Assembly: GCF_035046485.1 (NCBI RefSeq)
Contig: NC_085137.1
Location: 380,246,706 to 380,310,705 of the forward strand
Length of the DNA stretch: 64,000 nt
Reading direction: 5' to 3'
Origin: Aedes albopictus
Taxonomy: Eukaryota > Arthropoda > Insecta > Diptera > Culicidae
Of this stretch, positions 44,420-54,505 are shown piece after piece (position 1 is the first letter of the stretch; each line of letters begins with the position of its first letter). Position numbers and translations under genes: made by a program. The notes under the pieces are model-generated. The model ran no database searches. It was not told the origin of the DNA and worked only from the letters and a program-made list of their open reading frames with translations.

Positions 44420-44454
44420 AAAAAAAAAAAAAAAAAAAAATACGACCTCTGGCA

Positions 44455-44727
44455 TTTTCCGCTTTGAAATCTAATGAAATACCAGGCGGCTCCATCTTAC
44501 TATTTACGGCAGCAAATGGAAGAAGCAGGAGGCGGATGGTAGTTAATAGGTTGATTCCATATAACCAGCGCGCAATTGCTTAAATTGCGTGCGCTTCAAA
44601 TTAGACAATCTTTCCAAATGTGGAAAATCATCGTTTTTCACGCTTTTCATTCGAATATTCTTTGCATTCTTGGGCTTGTCCGGCTCAACTTTACGTCTAG
44701 TTTGCTTGCATCGAATGGAACTTCACT
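44455..44727. other. Host repeat flank of the R1-clade insertion
   Basis: Continuation of the sequence that the R1 element hit (left half at 38830-38884). Together with 45652-45720 it seems to be an older GGGGCAAAACGCACC/GGGTAATACGCACCC repeat of unknown class. No gene. Confidence 0.4.
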
Positions 44728-44729
44728 TA

Positions 44730-45649
44730 CAGGGGATAGACAAAATGATCGGGACAGGCAAAATTTTCACTTTTCAAAAAATGTTCAATTAGCTGTAACT
44801 TTTCGAAAAGTGCATCAAATATTCTCAAATTTTTACTGTAAGTTCTTCAACTAGTTGTGTATCAGTGGACAAAATTTGGAAAAGATCGGGCAATTTTTCA
44901 CGAAGTTATAAAGATTTTTGAAAAAGATAAAATTATCCGATAGCCTACTTTGAGCTGTTATATCTCCAGATTCAATGAACCGATTGCAATGAAATTTTGA
45001 CCATTCATGACTTATATAATGAACTCGGGAAAACATTTGACATAACTTGAAATGTTTAACAAGCGAAATAGTCATAGCGATTTTATTTTTTTCACGATTT
45101 TTTAGTAAAGTGGTCTATTTTTAATATGCATCCCATTACTTTTTCAATTTATTGGCGGCTATGTTGTTACTTTCCTTCAAAACGCGCTTGTATATAAGTC
45201 AATTGGAGGGAAACTAAATGAACTATAATTTGCATCTTGAATTTTGAAACGATGTTGATGTTTTGGATAATTTGGTGTTTATAAGAAAAATAATCTAATT
45301 GTTATAATCTTCTTCCGTGTTAAGAATATTAAGTTAAGTCAATGGTTTTTCATAGCTCATTATATAAGTCATAAATGGTCAAAATTTCATTGCATTCAGT
45401 ACAGTGAATCCGGAGATATAACAGCTCAAAGTTGGCTATCGGATAATTTTACCTTTTTCAAAAATCTTTATAACTTCGTGAAGAATTGTCCGATCTTTTC
45501 CAAATTTTGTCCACTGATACACAACTAGTTGAGAAACTTACAGTAAAAATTTTAGAATATTTGATGCACTTTTCGAAAAGTTACAGCTAATTGAACATTT
45601 TTTGAAAAGTGAAAATTTTGCCTGTCCCGATCATTTTGTCTATCCCCTG
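44730..45649. mobile_element. 920-bp foldback element, copy 1
   Basis: Ends CAGGGGATAGAC and GTCTATCCCCTG are perfect inverted, flanked by TA at 44728-44729 and 45650-45651. Arms of roughly 330 bp share CAAAATGATCGGGACAGGC, ACTTTTCAAAAAATGTTC and AGTTGTGTATCAGTGGAC. The centre is AT-rich. The second copy at 59644-60563 has exactly the same length. Non-coding; TA-inserting, probably mobilised by a Tc1/mariner-group transposase. Confidence 0.85.
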
Positions 45650-45651
45650 TA

Positions 45652-46325
45652 TATAATGGAATAGCGTGAGTGCGTTTTGCCCCGGGGGTGCGTATTACCC
45701 CAGGTTACCCTAAGTTTGCTCTTGAGACAAAAAAAAATGTTGCGCTGTGTAGTTATTATCCCAAATCCGTCCAGCGTCCTTTTTATAGGATATATAGTAC
45801 TTTTGAAGTAAATACTCGAGAATTACACAATATTTAGGTTGAGTGTCTTTGGAGAAGTTCTTCGGTATATCCATGCTTCGTGCATGGTGAACACTTCGCT
45901 TTGGAATGTTCACTACGTGGTGCAAATTGATCAGCGGGGTGAAATTGATCATTCGGGTACTACATTGTACTTCCATACTAGGAACTCTTAAGGGGAAAAT
46001 TCAAAATTTAATTTTGCAATGAAAGCATTAAATTCACTAGTTGTAATATTTTAAAGGCGTTATTCGGTTTTAGAAGAGCAAAATTAAGCGGGGAAGGATA
46101 TTTTCCTTTCCTACCGATGCTTAATTGTATACTGATCAAGTTCCCCCATTTCCAATTTTTTGACTTTTGGAGTTATTTAACTTTAAGTTTAAATTTGTTG
46201 AACAAAATTCTATCACATGGTTCCATGAACATCCACTGGGTACTGGTTTTAAAGAAATTCTTTTGGCAATATTTGAATTGTCACTGATGTTATCCGCAAA
46301 AGTTGTTTTAAATTGATCAATTTGA
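45652..46325. other. AT-rich repeat remnant between two insertions
   Basis: Starts with CGTGAGTGCGTTTTGCCCCG and GGTAACCCTAAG-type sequence and includes two A/TTGATCA-rich phrases near 45930 and 46310. No gene. It abuts the truncated 5' side of the decayed R1 copy. Confidence 0.35.
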
Positions 46326-46836
46326 CCCCGGATTACGGTACTCGTATGGGTGAAATGATCATACAGCTCAAGCGCGACAAGGAAGAAGTCCTTGGCAAAG
46401 GGGTCGAAGTGAGGGCTTTTACAGCAGCGGCGACGAGGTCACTGAAGCGGAAGAGCTTGTTACGGCACTGCGGCAACAATGCGACGTGCAGGTGGCCACC
46501 GCAGCCGTTCGGCTACGGAAGGGGCCGGCAGGGACACAGGTAGCCTTGATACAGCTACCTGTGGCGGACGTAAATAGGTCCGTTAAAGTAGGGTAAATCA
46601 AGGTAAGCTGGTGCGTATGCCATCTGACATTCCACGTGCCACCGGAGGTTTGTTTCAGCTGTCTGGAACCATGACACAAGTCAGGGGACTGCAAAGGCCC
46701 TGTCAGGAGCAAACTATTCAGGAGATGCAGCGTCGAAGTCCATAAGGCACAAGGCTGCACCCATTTGGCTGATTTGAACCGAGAAATCCGTGAAAAACAG
46801 GCACCCAACGGGTGGTCCAAGGTGCCCGGTCTTTAA

Positions 46837-46924
46837 CCCGGGAGCGATCGCGTCGTGTAATGAGTACACGCACCATAAAAAATACACGCATGTGGTACAC
46901 TGCGTGAGCGCGACGTCGCTGCCG
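46837..46924. mobile_element. Small piggyBac-like MITE in the decayed R1 copy
   Basis: An 88-bp insert absent from the intact R1 copy at the equivalent point. It has imperfect inverted ends (CCCGGGAGCGATCGCG left; complement CGGCAGCGACGTCGCG right) next to TTAA (46833-46836) on one side and TTAG on the other. It resembles the TTAA-flanked MITE at 24573 in its GC-rich ends. Its interior contains the palindrome GTACACGCACC. Confidence 0.45.
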
Positions 46925-48089
46925 TTAGTCAAAGACGCGACTGCTCAAAGGCTAAGAAAACCATAGTGAACAAATTATCAGGTACGCAGCTGGACCTGAA
47001 CCAATGTGACGCAGCTCCGCAACTGCTTTGTCATGCGGTTTCTGAGTGAGGGACGGATATCGTCATCACGGCGGACCCATACCGAGTACCCACCATCGGC
47101 AACGTCAATTGGGACGCGGATGGGTTCAGAAAAATGGCGGAGCTATGGACGACAGGTAAATACATTGTCCAGGAGTTGCTGTCTACTAACTAGGTATGAG
47201 GCTTCGTGGTCGCCAAAGAAACCGGGGTCTTCTTCTGTAGCTGTTATGCACCTCCGCGGTGGTCGATTGAGCTGTATGACTGCATGATGATCGTGCTAAC
47301 AGGGCAAAGGCCGGTGGTAATAGCGGGTGGCTTTAATGCCTGGGTCGTGGAATGGGGAAGCAGTTTAAAGAACCAGCGGGGTCAGATCCTGCTAAAGACA
47401 CTGGCCATACTAGATGTCGACTTGGCGAATATCGGTACCAAGAGTACCTTTAGTCGAAACGGCGCGGAGTCGATTATTGACGTTACTTTTTGTAGTCCTG
47501 GTCTAACAAGTTTTTCGAACTGGAGAGTATACGATAGCAACTCACAGCGATCACCTGGTGGTTCGCTACAGTATCGAAACAACAACAGCAGGCAGTGGGT
47601 AGAGGAAGCGACGGCTAGGCCAAGGCCAAGCCCTCGAAGGTGGAAGACATCATACTTCGACTAAGAATTATTTAGGGAAGCGCTCCGCCGTGAGCGAAGC
47701 CTACTTGACTTAGACGGGGATGAGCTGGTAGCGGTGCTCTCGCGTGCTTGCGATGTGACCATGCCTAGGTGAATCCACCCTAGAAATGGCAGACCACCGT
47801 GTTAGTGGTGGACTCATGCGATTACGGAACTTTTCCGCGCCTGCTTACGGGCTAGGCGGTGGATGCAGCGAGCACGATCTGAGAAAGAGCAAAACGAACG
47901 GTAGGTGATGTGAACCGCTGCAAAAGCCGCGCTAAGGAGCGAAAGGGCAAACAAAAACGTATGCTTTGAGGGTCTCTGTCAGAGTGCCAATGCGAAGCCG
48001 TGGAATGATGCTCACTGGATCGTGATGGCCAATACAAGAGGTGTAATGGCTCCTACAGAGCAAGCTCCAGAGAGATGCATGGACGAGGG

Positions 48090-48474
48090 TGTCCGGCCAT
48101 TTGGCCGAACGCCGTTTGGCCGAATGCCGTTTGGCCGAATGCCGTTTGGCCGAATTATGTTCAAAAAAATTCAGAGGAAGTTTTTGGCATTCCAACTACC
48201 AATATGATCATCAGAAATATTTCCTTCTTTTAATCATAGGCTATTCTTTCTAGTTTTGACATTCAGGGATAAGTTGGCGTTGAACCTGTCAATATTTTAT
48301 CAAAGATTTTTCCTTCTTTGAATCATAGGCTGTTCTTTCGAGTTATACTTATGCGAGGAATAGTGACATGGTCACTTAAGTTCATCATTTATTTTCGGCC
48401 AAACGGCATTCGGCCAAATGGCGTTCGGCCAAACGGCATTCGGCCAAATGGCGTTCGGCCAAATGACCCGGAAC
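48090..48474. mobile_element. MITE with 15-bp tandem-repeat termini
   Basis: A 385-bp insert whose two ends are arrays of a 15-bp unit (GCCGTTTGGCCGAAT) in opposite orientation, three to four copies each. The inside is AT-rich with two related ATTTTTCCTTC/TTTGAATCATAGGCTG segments. The R1-derived flank CATGGACGAGGG occurs on both sides (48078-48089 and 48475-48486), consistent with a 9-12 bp target duplication. A class with such long duplications is MULE-like, but foldback elements with repeat-built ends are also possible. Confidence 0.75.
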
Positions 48475-49272
48475 CATGGACGAGGGAGTTTTCCTAGAAA
48501 TATGGAAGAGGCAGAGCCTGATTCTTTTGCCAAAGGCGGGGAAACATCCCGGAGATCCGTCGGCATATAGACCAATATGTTTGACAGACACGGCGGGGGA
48601 GGTGCTCGAAAAAATCCTTGATGGAATGTTGAGACACAGCAAAGGTGAAGTGCAGTAGTGACTCCGGATGTAAGGAACGCGTTTAGAAGCGCCAGTTGGC
48701 CAGCTATTGTCGATGCACTCCTGCGTCCGAGGATACCCGCGTACCTGTACAAGATTCTCGGAAGTTACTTCCAGAATCGAGTACTAGTTTACGACACTGA
48801 GGTGAGTCGGAAGTGCTTTCACTTAACCTCAGGAGTCCCGCAAAGTTCCATCCTGGGTCCGATGTTATGGAATGTCATGTACGACGAGGTGTTAACTTCG
48901 AGAGTTCCCGGTAGGGGTGAAGATTGTCGACTTTGCTGACGACATTACGCTCGAAGCGTACGGTGAATCGATCGAAGAAGTGGAATTGTCTACAGCTCAC
49001 TCGATCGCGGTTGTAGAGGAGATTCAGTTGGCTCACCCCAAAACCGAGGTGGTGTTCTGCGGTGTATGCCAGTAAGCGCAAGCTTCTGACTAGTGTCGTT
49101 GTGGCCCAGCGTTCGGCACGGCGCTAAGTACCGAAAGCTACCGTGGTAAGCTAGAAAATACTTGCGAGCGCGTACCACACCATGTCACACGATACGCTCT
49201 GTGTCATCACTGGTTAGATGCTTATCGGTATCGTTATCATGGATGACATAAAGTGCTTTGAAATGTGCAGTA

Positions 49273-49644
49273 TAGTGCGAGAAAAAAGTATAAAGACAGA
49301 GCCGTTTTCCATACAAAATAATCATGTTCAGGGATCAAAATCTCTTTTTCTAGCAATTCGATTGTTATGGAATTTTGGCTGCAACCTTAAAATAACTAGA
49401 ATTTTGGCTAGAAATATAAATCATTACCCATGAAAACGTTTTTATCGACTTTTCAGATTCGAATAAGTATAAAGACACATTTTTATATGAAAATGATTTA
49501 TATTTCTAGCCAAAATTATAGTTATTTTAAGGTTGCAGCCAAAATTCTATAACAATCGAATCGATGGAAAAAGAGATTTTGATCCCTAAACATGATTATT
49601 TTGTATGAAAAATGGCTCTGTCTTTATACTTATTTCGCGCACTG
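49273..49644. mobile_element. Tc1/mariner-type palindromic MITE
   Basis: A 372-bp insert in the decayed R1 copy. The right end, complement CAGTGCGCGAAATAAGTATA, mirrors the left TAGTGCGAGAAAAAAGTATA; arms of about 160 bp match (AAAGACAGAGCC, AATAATCATGTT, GGATCAAAATCTCTTTTTC, GGTTGCAGCCAAAATTC). TA lies at 49271-49272 and 49645-49646. The equivalent uninterrupted R1 sequence is at about 43255, so the insertion point is exact. Confidence 0.82.
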
Positions 49645-50574
49645 TACAAGAGGCATACGTAAGACTGTCAGATGGCTTCCATGATCAAATGTCAGTGCGT
49701 GTGGGACAGTTCCGCCAAAGGAAGGTGGACCCACACGTTGATCCTGAGGGTAGATGGTTGGGTTAACAGGCGCCCATGGGGAAGTTACATTCCACCTGCC
49801 CCAGGTCCTTTCAGGCCATGGTTACTTCCGACAGTATCTACATCGTTTCCACGCGGGTTCAACCGAATGTCCGGTTTGTACTTTTTTAGAGGAAACTGTG
49901 GAACACCTTTTGTTTGCTCCACATGTGGGGAGAACACACCCACATCGTCTTGAAGCTACAGAGGGGATGGCGCGTGGACTCGGAGAAATGGCTCTATACG
50001 CTCTATACAAGAGGTGGTCCAAGCGCTCAGAGTTGAATACGTAGGACATATCGGTGCCCTGCGGTTGAAATCGATCGTTACTACAGCGACTAATTGGCCA
50101 CGAAGAGAACATCCTAATAGCGTTGCTGTCGTAACGTCTGACAGGGGTCCGCAGTAAGGGTCGGGGTAGGCCTTACAGTCAGCATCTCCTTCTGGTGCTA
50201 TATGATAGGGCCTGAACCTTCAGCAGGTCCAAACGTGTTGCATGTAAGTATCTGACCTCTCAGAAAACTGGCTGAGTGCCAGTATGTTACCTTGGTGGAG
50301 TCATCGATGTTCAGTGCTGCAGGCTACGCAGCTAACCTTGAGTGTGCGATATGCTCTAGCCCCTCTCTGAAGCAATGCCTTCTTGGTGGTTCCGGAGAGA
50401 CGAGATAGTAGTCCTGGCTTTTACTTCTGTTGTAGAAGACGGCCTTGGAGGAGAACGTGCCTCTGGAGCCGATCTACTGGTACCTGAGAAGACGGCCTTA
50501 TCCCCACACTACCCCGTCCTTCCTGTTCGGGTGTATGTTGAGCAGATTATCCCCCCATGATTTAGAAGAAGAAG

Positions 50575-51010
50575 CCGGCAGCTACATGGGCAGGTGCAGA
50601 TGGTTACTCAAAACTCAAACGAAGAAACAGTAGACTTAAATAGTGGACGGGTGTCCTATGAACCTGGAACCAAAGAGCAAAACAAGGCACTGCTACTTAT
50701 TGACTAGGTCACGGCTTCCAGCAAAGATCACTTCCTGGGTCCCCTGTGCCCCCTGAGATCCTCAAAACGTCCCTGTAATGCCTCTGAAATCAACTGAAAA
50801 TCCTCTGAAACATCCTGAAATGCCACCGAGAACACCATCTGACTCAATGTAACCAGAGACCTGCCAAAACCCTATAAAACGCCCCTGTAACACCTCCGGA
50901 ACCTCTTGAAAATCCTTTGAAACTTCCTGAAATGCCTCATAAAATCCTCAGAAATACTTCTGAACCCAATACTCCCCGCCCCCTTCCTGAAACATCATCG
51001 AAAGCACTTC
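50575..51010. repeat. Spacer with C-rich degenerate repeat
   Basis: 50575-50750 holds nothing recognisable. 50750-51010 has CCTCTGAAAC and CCTGAAATGCC units like those at 30690-30910. No gene. Confidence 0.4.
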
Positions 51011-51465
51011 TTAAACTTTATTGCATACTTGAAATCCATTTAGATTTAGGAGACCTTCATTTAGGTAAAATCTATTAACGTCCCTCCATTTTGGTCACGT
51101 TACCTAAGTGGTATATGATTGTGTTCAGAGCAGTTGGAGTAGATGGAGCAGTTGGAGTTAGATAAGCGACAAGGTTGGTTTACGGAAAACAAGTAGCGAG
51201 TGGAGCTACGGGGAGTTTAAGGCGTGCTCAGGGGGGTGGGGGGGGGGGGCGGTGGTGAGGAGGGGGGAAGGTGGGGGATAGAACTGTTTAAGGTTTCCTA
51301 AAAACATGCTTAACTTGTGTGCTTGATTGGTTGAATGAAAGTCATGCTAACACAGCCTCAATCATGAGACTGTGTGTTGACAATTGGTAAGTTCAATGTT
51401 TATTTAAGAGTTTCTAACAGCTCCCATGAGTGTATAGCTCATCGGATCTACAATCAAAAACAGTC
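51011..51465. other. Unassigned spacer with a G-run
   Basis: Includes a G-rich tract at 51231-51280 and AT-rich sequence. No gene or bounded repeat. Confidence 0.35.
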
Positions 51466-51469
51466 TGAA

Positions 51470-51620
51470 ACGACTTGAATCTCTTCTGAAACCACCTGAA
51501 ACGGTTGTGAAACGCTTTAAAGCGCCGCTGAAATCTCCGATGATCCAAAATATATGTTCAGAAACTGTAGGCCCCTAAACCTCCCTTAAAACCCTCTGTA
51601 ATGCCCTTGGGATCCTCTGA
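51470..51620. repeat. C-rich degenerate repeat
   Basis: Further CCTGAAACGG and CCTCTGAAATCC units. No coding capacity. Confidence 0.4.
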
Positions 51621-53170
51621 AATCCTCGAAAACGCCTGCATATCGCCTCTGGTATCCGCCAAAAGTCCATGTGGTTATGTGAAGTCAACCACCGAATAAA
51701 TCCATTCCAGCCAGCCCAAGGGAAATTACTACCATCCCCAAAATATAGTCTACATCGGAAAGCACCAGCAAGTCTCGAAACAACTAATGGAGAAATACTC
51801 ATATAGCTCACGGAGAAGCAAGCTCTGTTTCAGTAGAATGTCAGAATGAGATACTCAAATTGGGTTTTTAAATTTTGAAAAATGTATCGATTTTTTTGAT
51901 TTTATACGAAAGAGCACCTTTTTCTGAGCCACTATGATTTTTTTTTCAGATTTTTAGAACTTTATTTTGGCACCTTAAATCAATTTCAAAGAGATTTTTA
52001 GAAATCACCTTTTGACAGCTGGGCAAATGTTTGACAGCTCCACCCAGTACAAACTGCGACGAGGGGTGATTCGACAAATCGCTCCCATAAAAACTTCAAA
52101 TTGATTTTTAAATAGGTTCCCGGGTACCAAAATTCATGAAAATTTGGATTTCGGCTCAGTTTGACATGCAAATTCAGAATATTGAATTACCACAACACCG
52201 TTAAAGAAGCCAATTGCAATTGCTTCAATGAAACAATCGGTAAGTGATGAAATCCGACTCCAGATTGAGAACCGATGCAATACAATCATCAAACCCGGCA
52301 CATCTTCACTTCACAATCGGTCAAGTTCACTACCCAACGAGCATGAAGCTATTTTTCGGTGAGAGGCCTCTCTACATTGCTGCCTCGCACTGCTGCTGGG
52401 GTTAACAACGTGACAACGTCTGATATTTAATAAATTTAATTTTCCGATTTCCCGTCACACATGGTGCGCTTTTAAGGTTAAACCACCATTCACCACCCAG
52501 CAATGCAGTGAACAACTAGATTGGACCCATGCGGACTGGAGCTTTGGTGCCTGCTGCCTGCTGTATTTCCTAGGCGGTATCGAAAGCGTTGCATTGATTG
52601 GATTGCGGTTGCTACTAGGTTTTATAGTCTCGCCTGAAACTGTATGTCATTTGCTTGGATTGTGTGTCCGCATAGATTGCCTTCGGTGGTCAAAGACCGC
52701 GTTTTAAAAAGACCTTCGGAAAACAGTTCGCTCAATCATGTGTTGAAATAGAAGGTCAGAAAGTCTTAGTGTGTTTGGTTTGGATCTGCATTTGAATCAA
52801 ATTAAACTTTCTTCAACTCCTATTGTAGGTTCCGTGGGAATACAGTGAATCATCCCAAAATATAAACTTCGTAGTTTAGTTCTGTCAACAAAATTTCGAA
52901 ACCTTCAAATAAAACTCAAAGTCCAACCCCAAGCAAGTACCTACATACCATAAATTTAACATTGTCTGGTTTTTCCTCAGTTCACGTCGAGGAACTGACC
53001 TTGACTTTTGATTATCGCCACCACCGCGACCTGACACCTTGACCGTTGTAGTGGATGACCAACTGAACAATTGAAGGGTGACAGCCATAAGCGTTGATAA
53101 ATCTGCGCTTCTTCACGGAACATTCCCGACGGGTGCTCGAACGCAAGGAGCAGCTGTACATATATATACG
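51621..53170. other. Mostly unassigned sequence, possibly unique
   Basis: 51850-52150 reads like an old dispersed repeat (CTGAGCCACTATG; TTTTGACAGCTGGGCAAATG) without clear ends. 52200-53170 has lower repeat content, with no recognisable coding exon or RNA. It may be ordinary intergenic or intronic DNA. Confidence 0.3.
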
Positions 53171-53180
53171 CGTCGTGAAC

Positions 53181-53395
53181 GGGGCCGGATCACAACGTCC
53201 GAGGCCATACAATCCCGGACATTAAGTCGCGTTTTTTTGCGAAATAGCGTCCAAAAGTTTGGATGCGTCATTATATCCTATGTGCCTTCTTTCCTTGGAC
53301 TTCGTGGCGTATCTGCAAGTTCGGACGTTATGCCCCGAAAAAATGCGCCATAAAGTCCTGGGACTTTATGGCCTCGGACGTTATGATACTGCGCC
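53181..53395. mobile_element. MULE-like MITE with 9-bp duplication
   Basis: 215 bp. Imperfect inverted ends: GGGGCCGGATCACAACGTCC and complement GGCGCAGTATCATAACGTCC, then both GAGGCCATA. A perfect 9-bp duplication GTCGTGAAC lies at 53172-53180 and 53396-53404. A 9-bp duplication with a GG start fits Mutator-like transposition. The interior repeats the TCGGACGTTATG phrase once more near 53315. Confidence 0.78.
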
Positions 53396-53404
53396 GTCGT
53401 GAAC

Positions 53405-54505
53405 AACCAACAACGACATCGACGAAGGTTGTTTATGACAGATTGTGTGAACAATTGCGGAGGGAGAATAAATTAACCATTACTGTGGTCTTCAAATGTA
53501 TAGTAAAACTTATCATAAAACAACTCTGGTCAGAGGAAAAATATAGTAGTTTTGCTTTTTGAAATTACAAAACTTGAAGTAATAAAGTTCATAGCATGTT
53601 CGCTCACATGCTTTGGCAACGATTTCTCTAAGTTTCATCTGTTAAATTGGAGTCATCAGTTGTCAGTTTTGATTAAACCCGAATTTACAATTGTATTTGA
53701 AATTAATCACAAAAAAAAATCACTTGGTGAATTTTCACAAGTACTTTCTATTTAGTATTGTATGGTTTCTATTCCAACTCTCTGTTTTGGAAGTTCGTTA
53801 ACATGGTTCCCAAACTTATGTTAGCGACATACCCCAGCGCCCAGCACGGTAGCGCCAACCATTTAGAAAATGATCATCACATCATCATTTTCCTCCAGTC
53901 CCCCAGTGAGCTGAGGATGCACCCGTTCCGTTGTTGATGATCAGTAGCACTTCATTTTCAATGGCAAATGATTTAATTGTTTCCCGCTACTGATTGTAAG
54001 CAACAGGCATTATCTCGCGGCTCTCAGCTTAGTGTGGTCTGCGGTGGAGCGCTATTAGCGTCGACAGTAAAACAAGATGCGCGATTGGAATCGCCTTCAG
54101 GGTGTACCTAGTAATGTGATTGCAATTTGAAAAGCAGTGTAACAGTTTGCATAAATTGAATAGTGTCATGGATAAAAATTGCGCTCAAATTTGTAGGATG
54201 AACAATCTATTTAGTTCCTCGGAAACTGAAACAATTTATGGAACGTATTATGAATTTAAAATCCACATGTTGTGGATGGCGGTCAGCACTTTTCGTATGT
54301 CACTTCATGTGAGACCAAGCATCGACTCTCAGCATTGGAGTAAGGTTATCAGCCGTTGCGACCTAAATAACTCTACGGCCGTCACCTATCAATATCCAGC
54401 GCTTCTCAAAAGCAGTTCTGGCAGATGAGTACCTCTATACCAAACTAGATTCCCTCATTATAGCCCAAACTTCATTTATGCATAAATTTCCCTCTTTTTA
54501 TACCT
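53405..54505. other. Unassigned spacer
   Basis: Only short open frames without domains (the longest, 54120-54428, has 102 residues and is unremarkable in composition). No repeat boundary seen. Confidence 0.3.

Larger units (their letters stand above)
38899..44440 (+). mobile_element. Full-length R1-clade non-LTR retrotransposon
   Basis: A complete 5542-bp insertion. It starts GCAGGGACGGATGTCC, has a 5' leader of 272 nt, two long open frames, a 3' untranslated region of about 700 nt and a poly(A) tail at 44420-44440. A perfect 14-bp target duplication TACGACCTCTGGCA lies at 38885-38898 and 44441-44454. The domain order (zinc knuckles in ORF1; endonuclease, RT and C-terminal CCHC in ORF2; no RNase H) fits the R1 clade. 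Unlike canonical R1 it sits outside rDNA, in a GGGGCAAAACGCACC-type repeat. It moves by target-primed reverse transcription. Confidence 0.92.
46330..50570 (+). pseudogene. Decayed copy of the R1-clade element
   Basis: The same family as 38899-44440, lacking the 5' leader and most of ORF1. Recognisable in order: ORF1 TRMGEMIIQLKRDKE segment (46338), remains of the zinc knuckles (about 46650-46760), ORF2 endonuclease (VFFCSCYAPPRWSIEL; NAWVVEWGSSLKNQRG at about 47330), RT pieces (GKHPGDPSAYRPICLTDTAG at 48538; VPQSSILGPMLWNVMYDEVL near 48835) and the C-terminal CPVCTFLEETVEHLLF (49870). Stops, frameshifts and internal deletions (for example most of the RT palm) abolish function. The 3' end near 50565 matches the intact copy but has lost the poly(A). 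Three later insertions interrupt it. Confidence 0.88.

Noticed and set aside
51231..51280. G-rich tract as a regulatory quadruplex
   Set aside because: Long G-runs with TGG interruptions look like simple sequence; there is no nearby promoter to give it a role.
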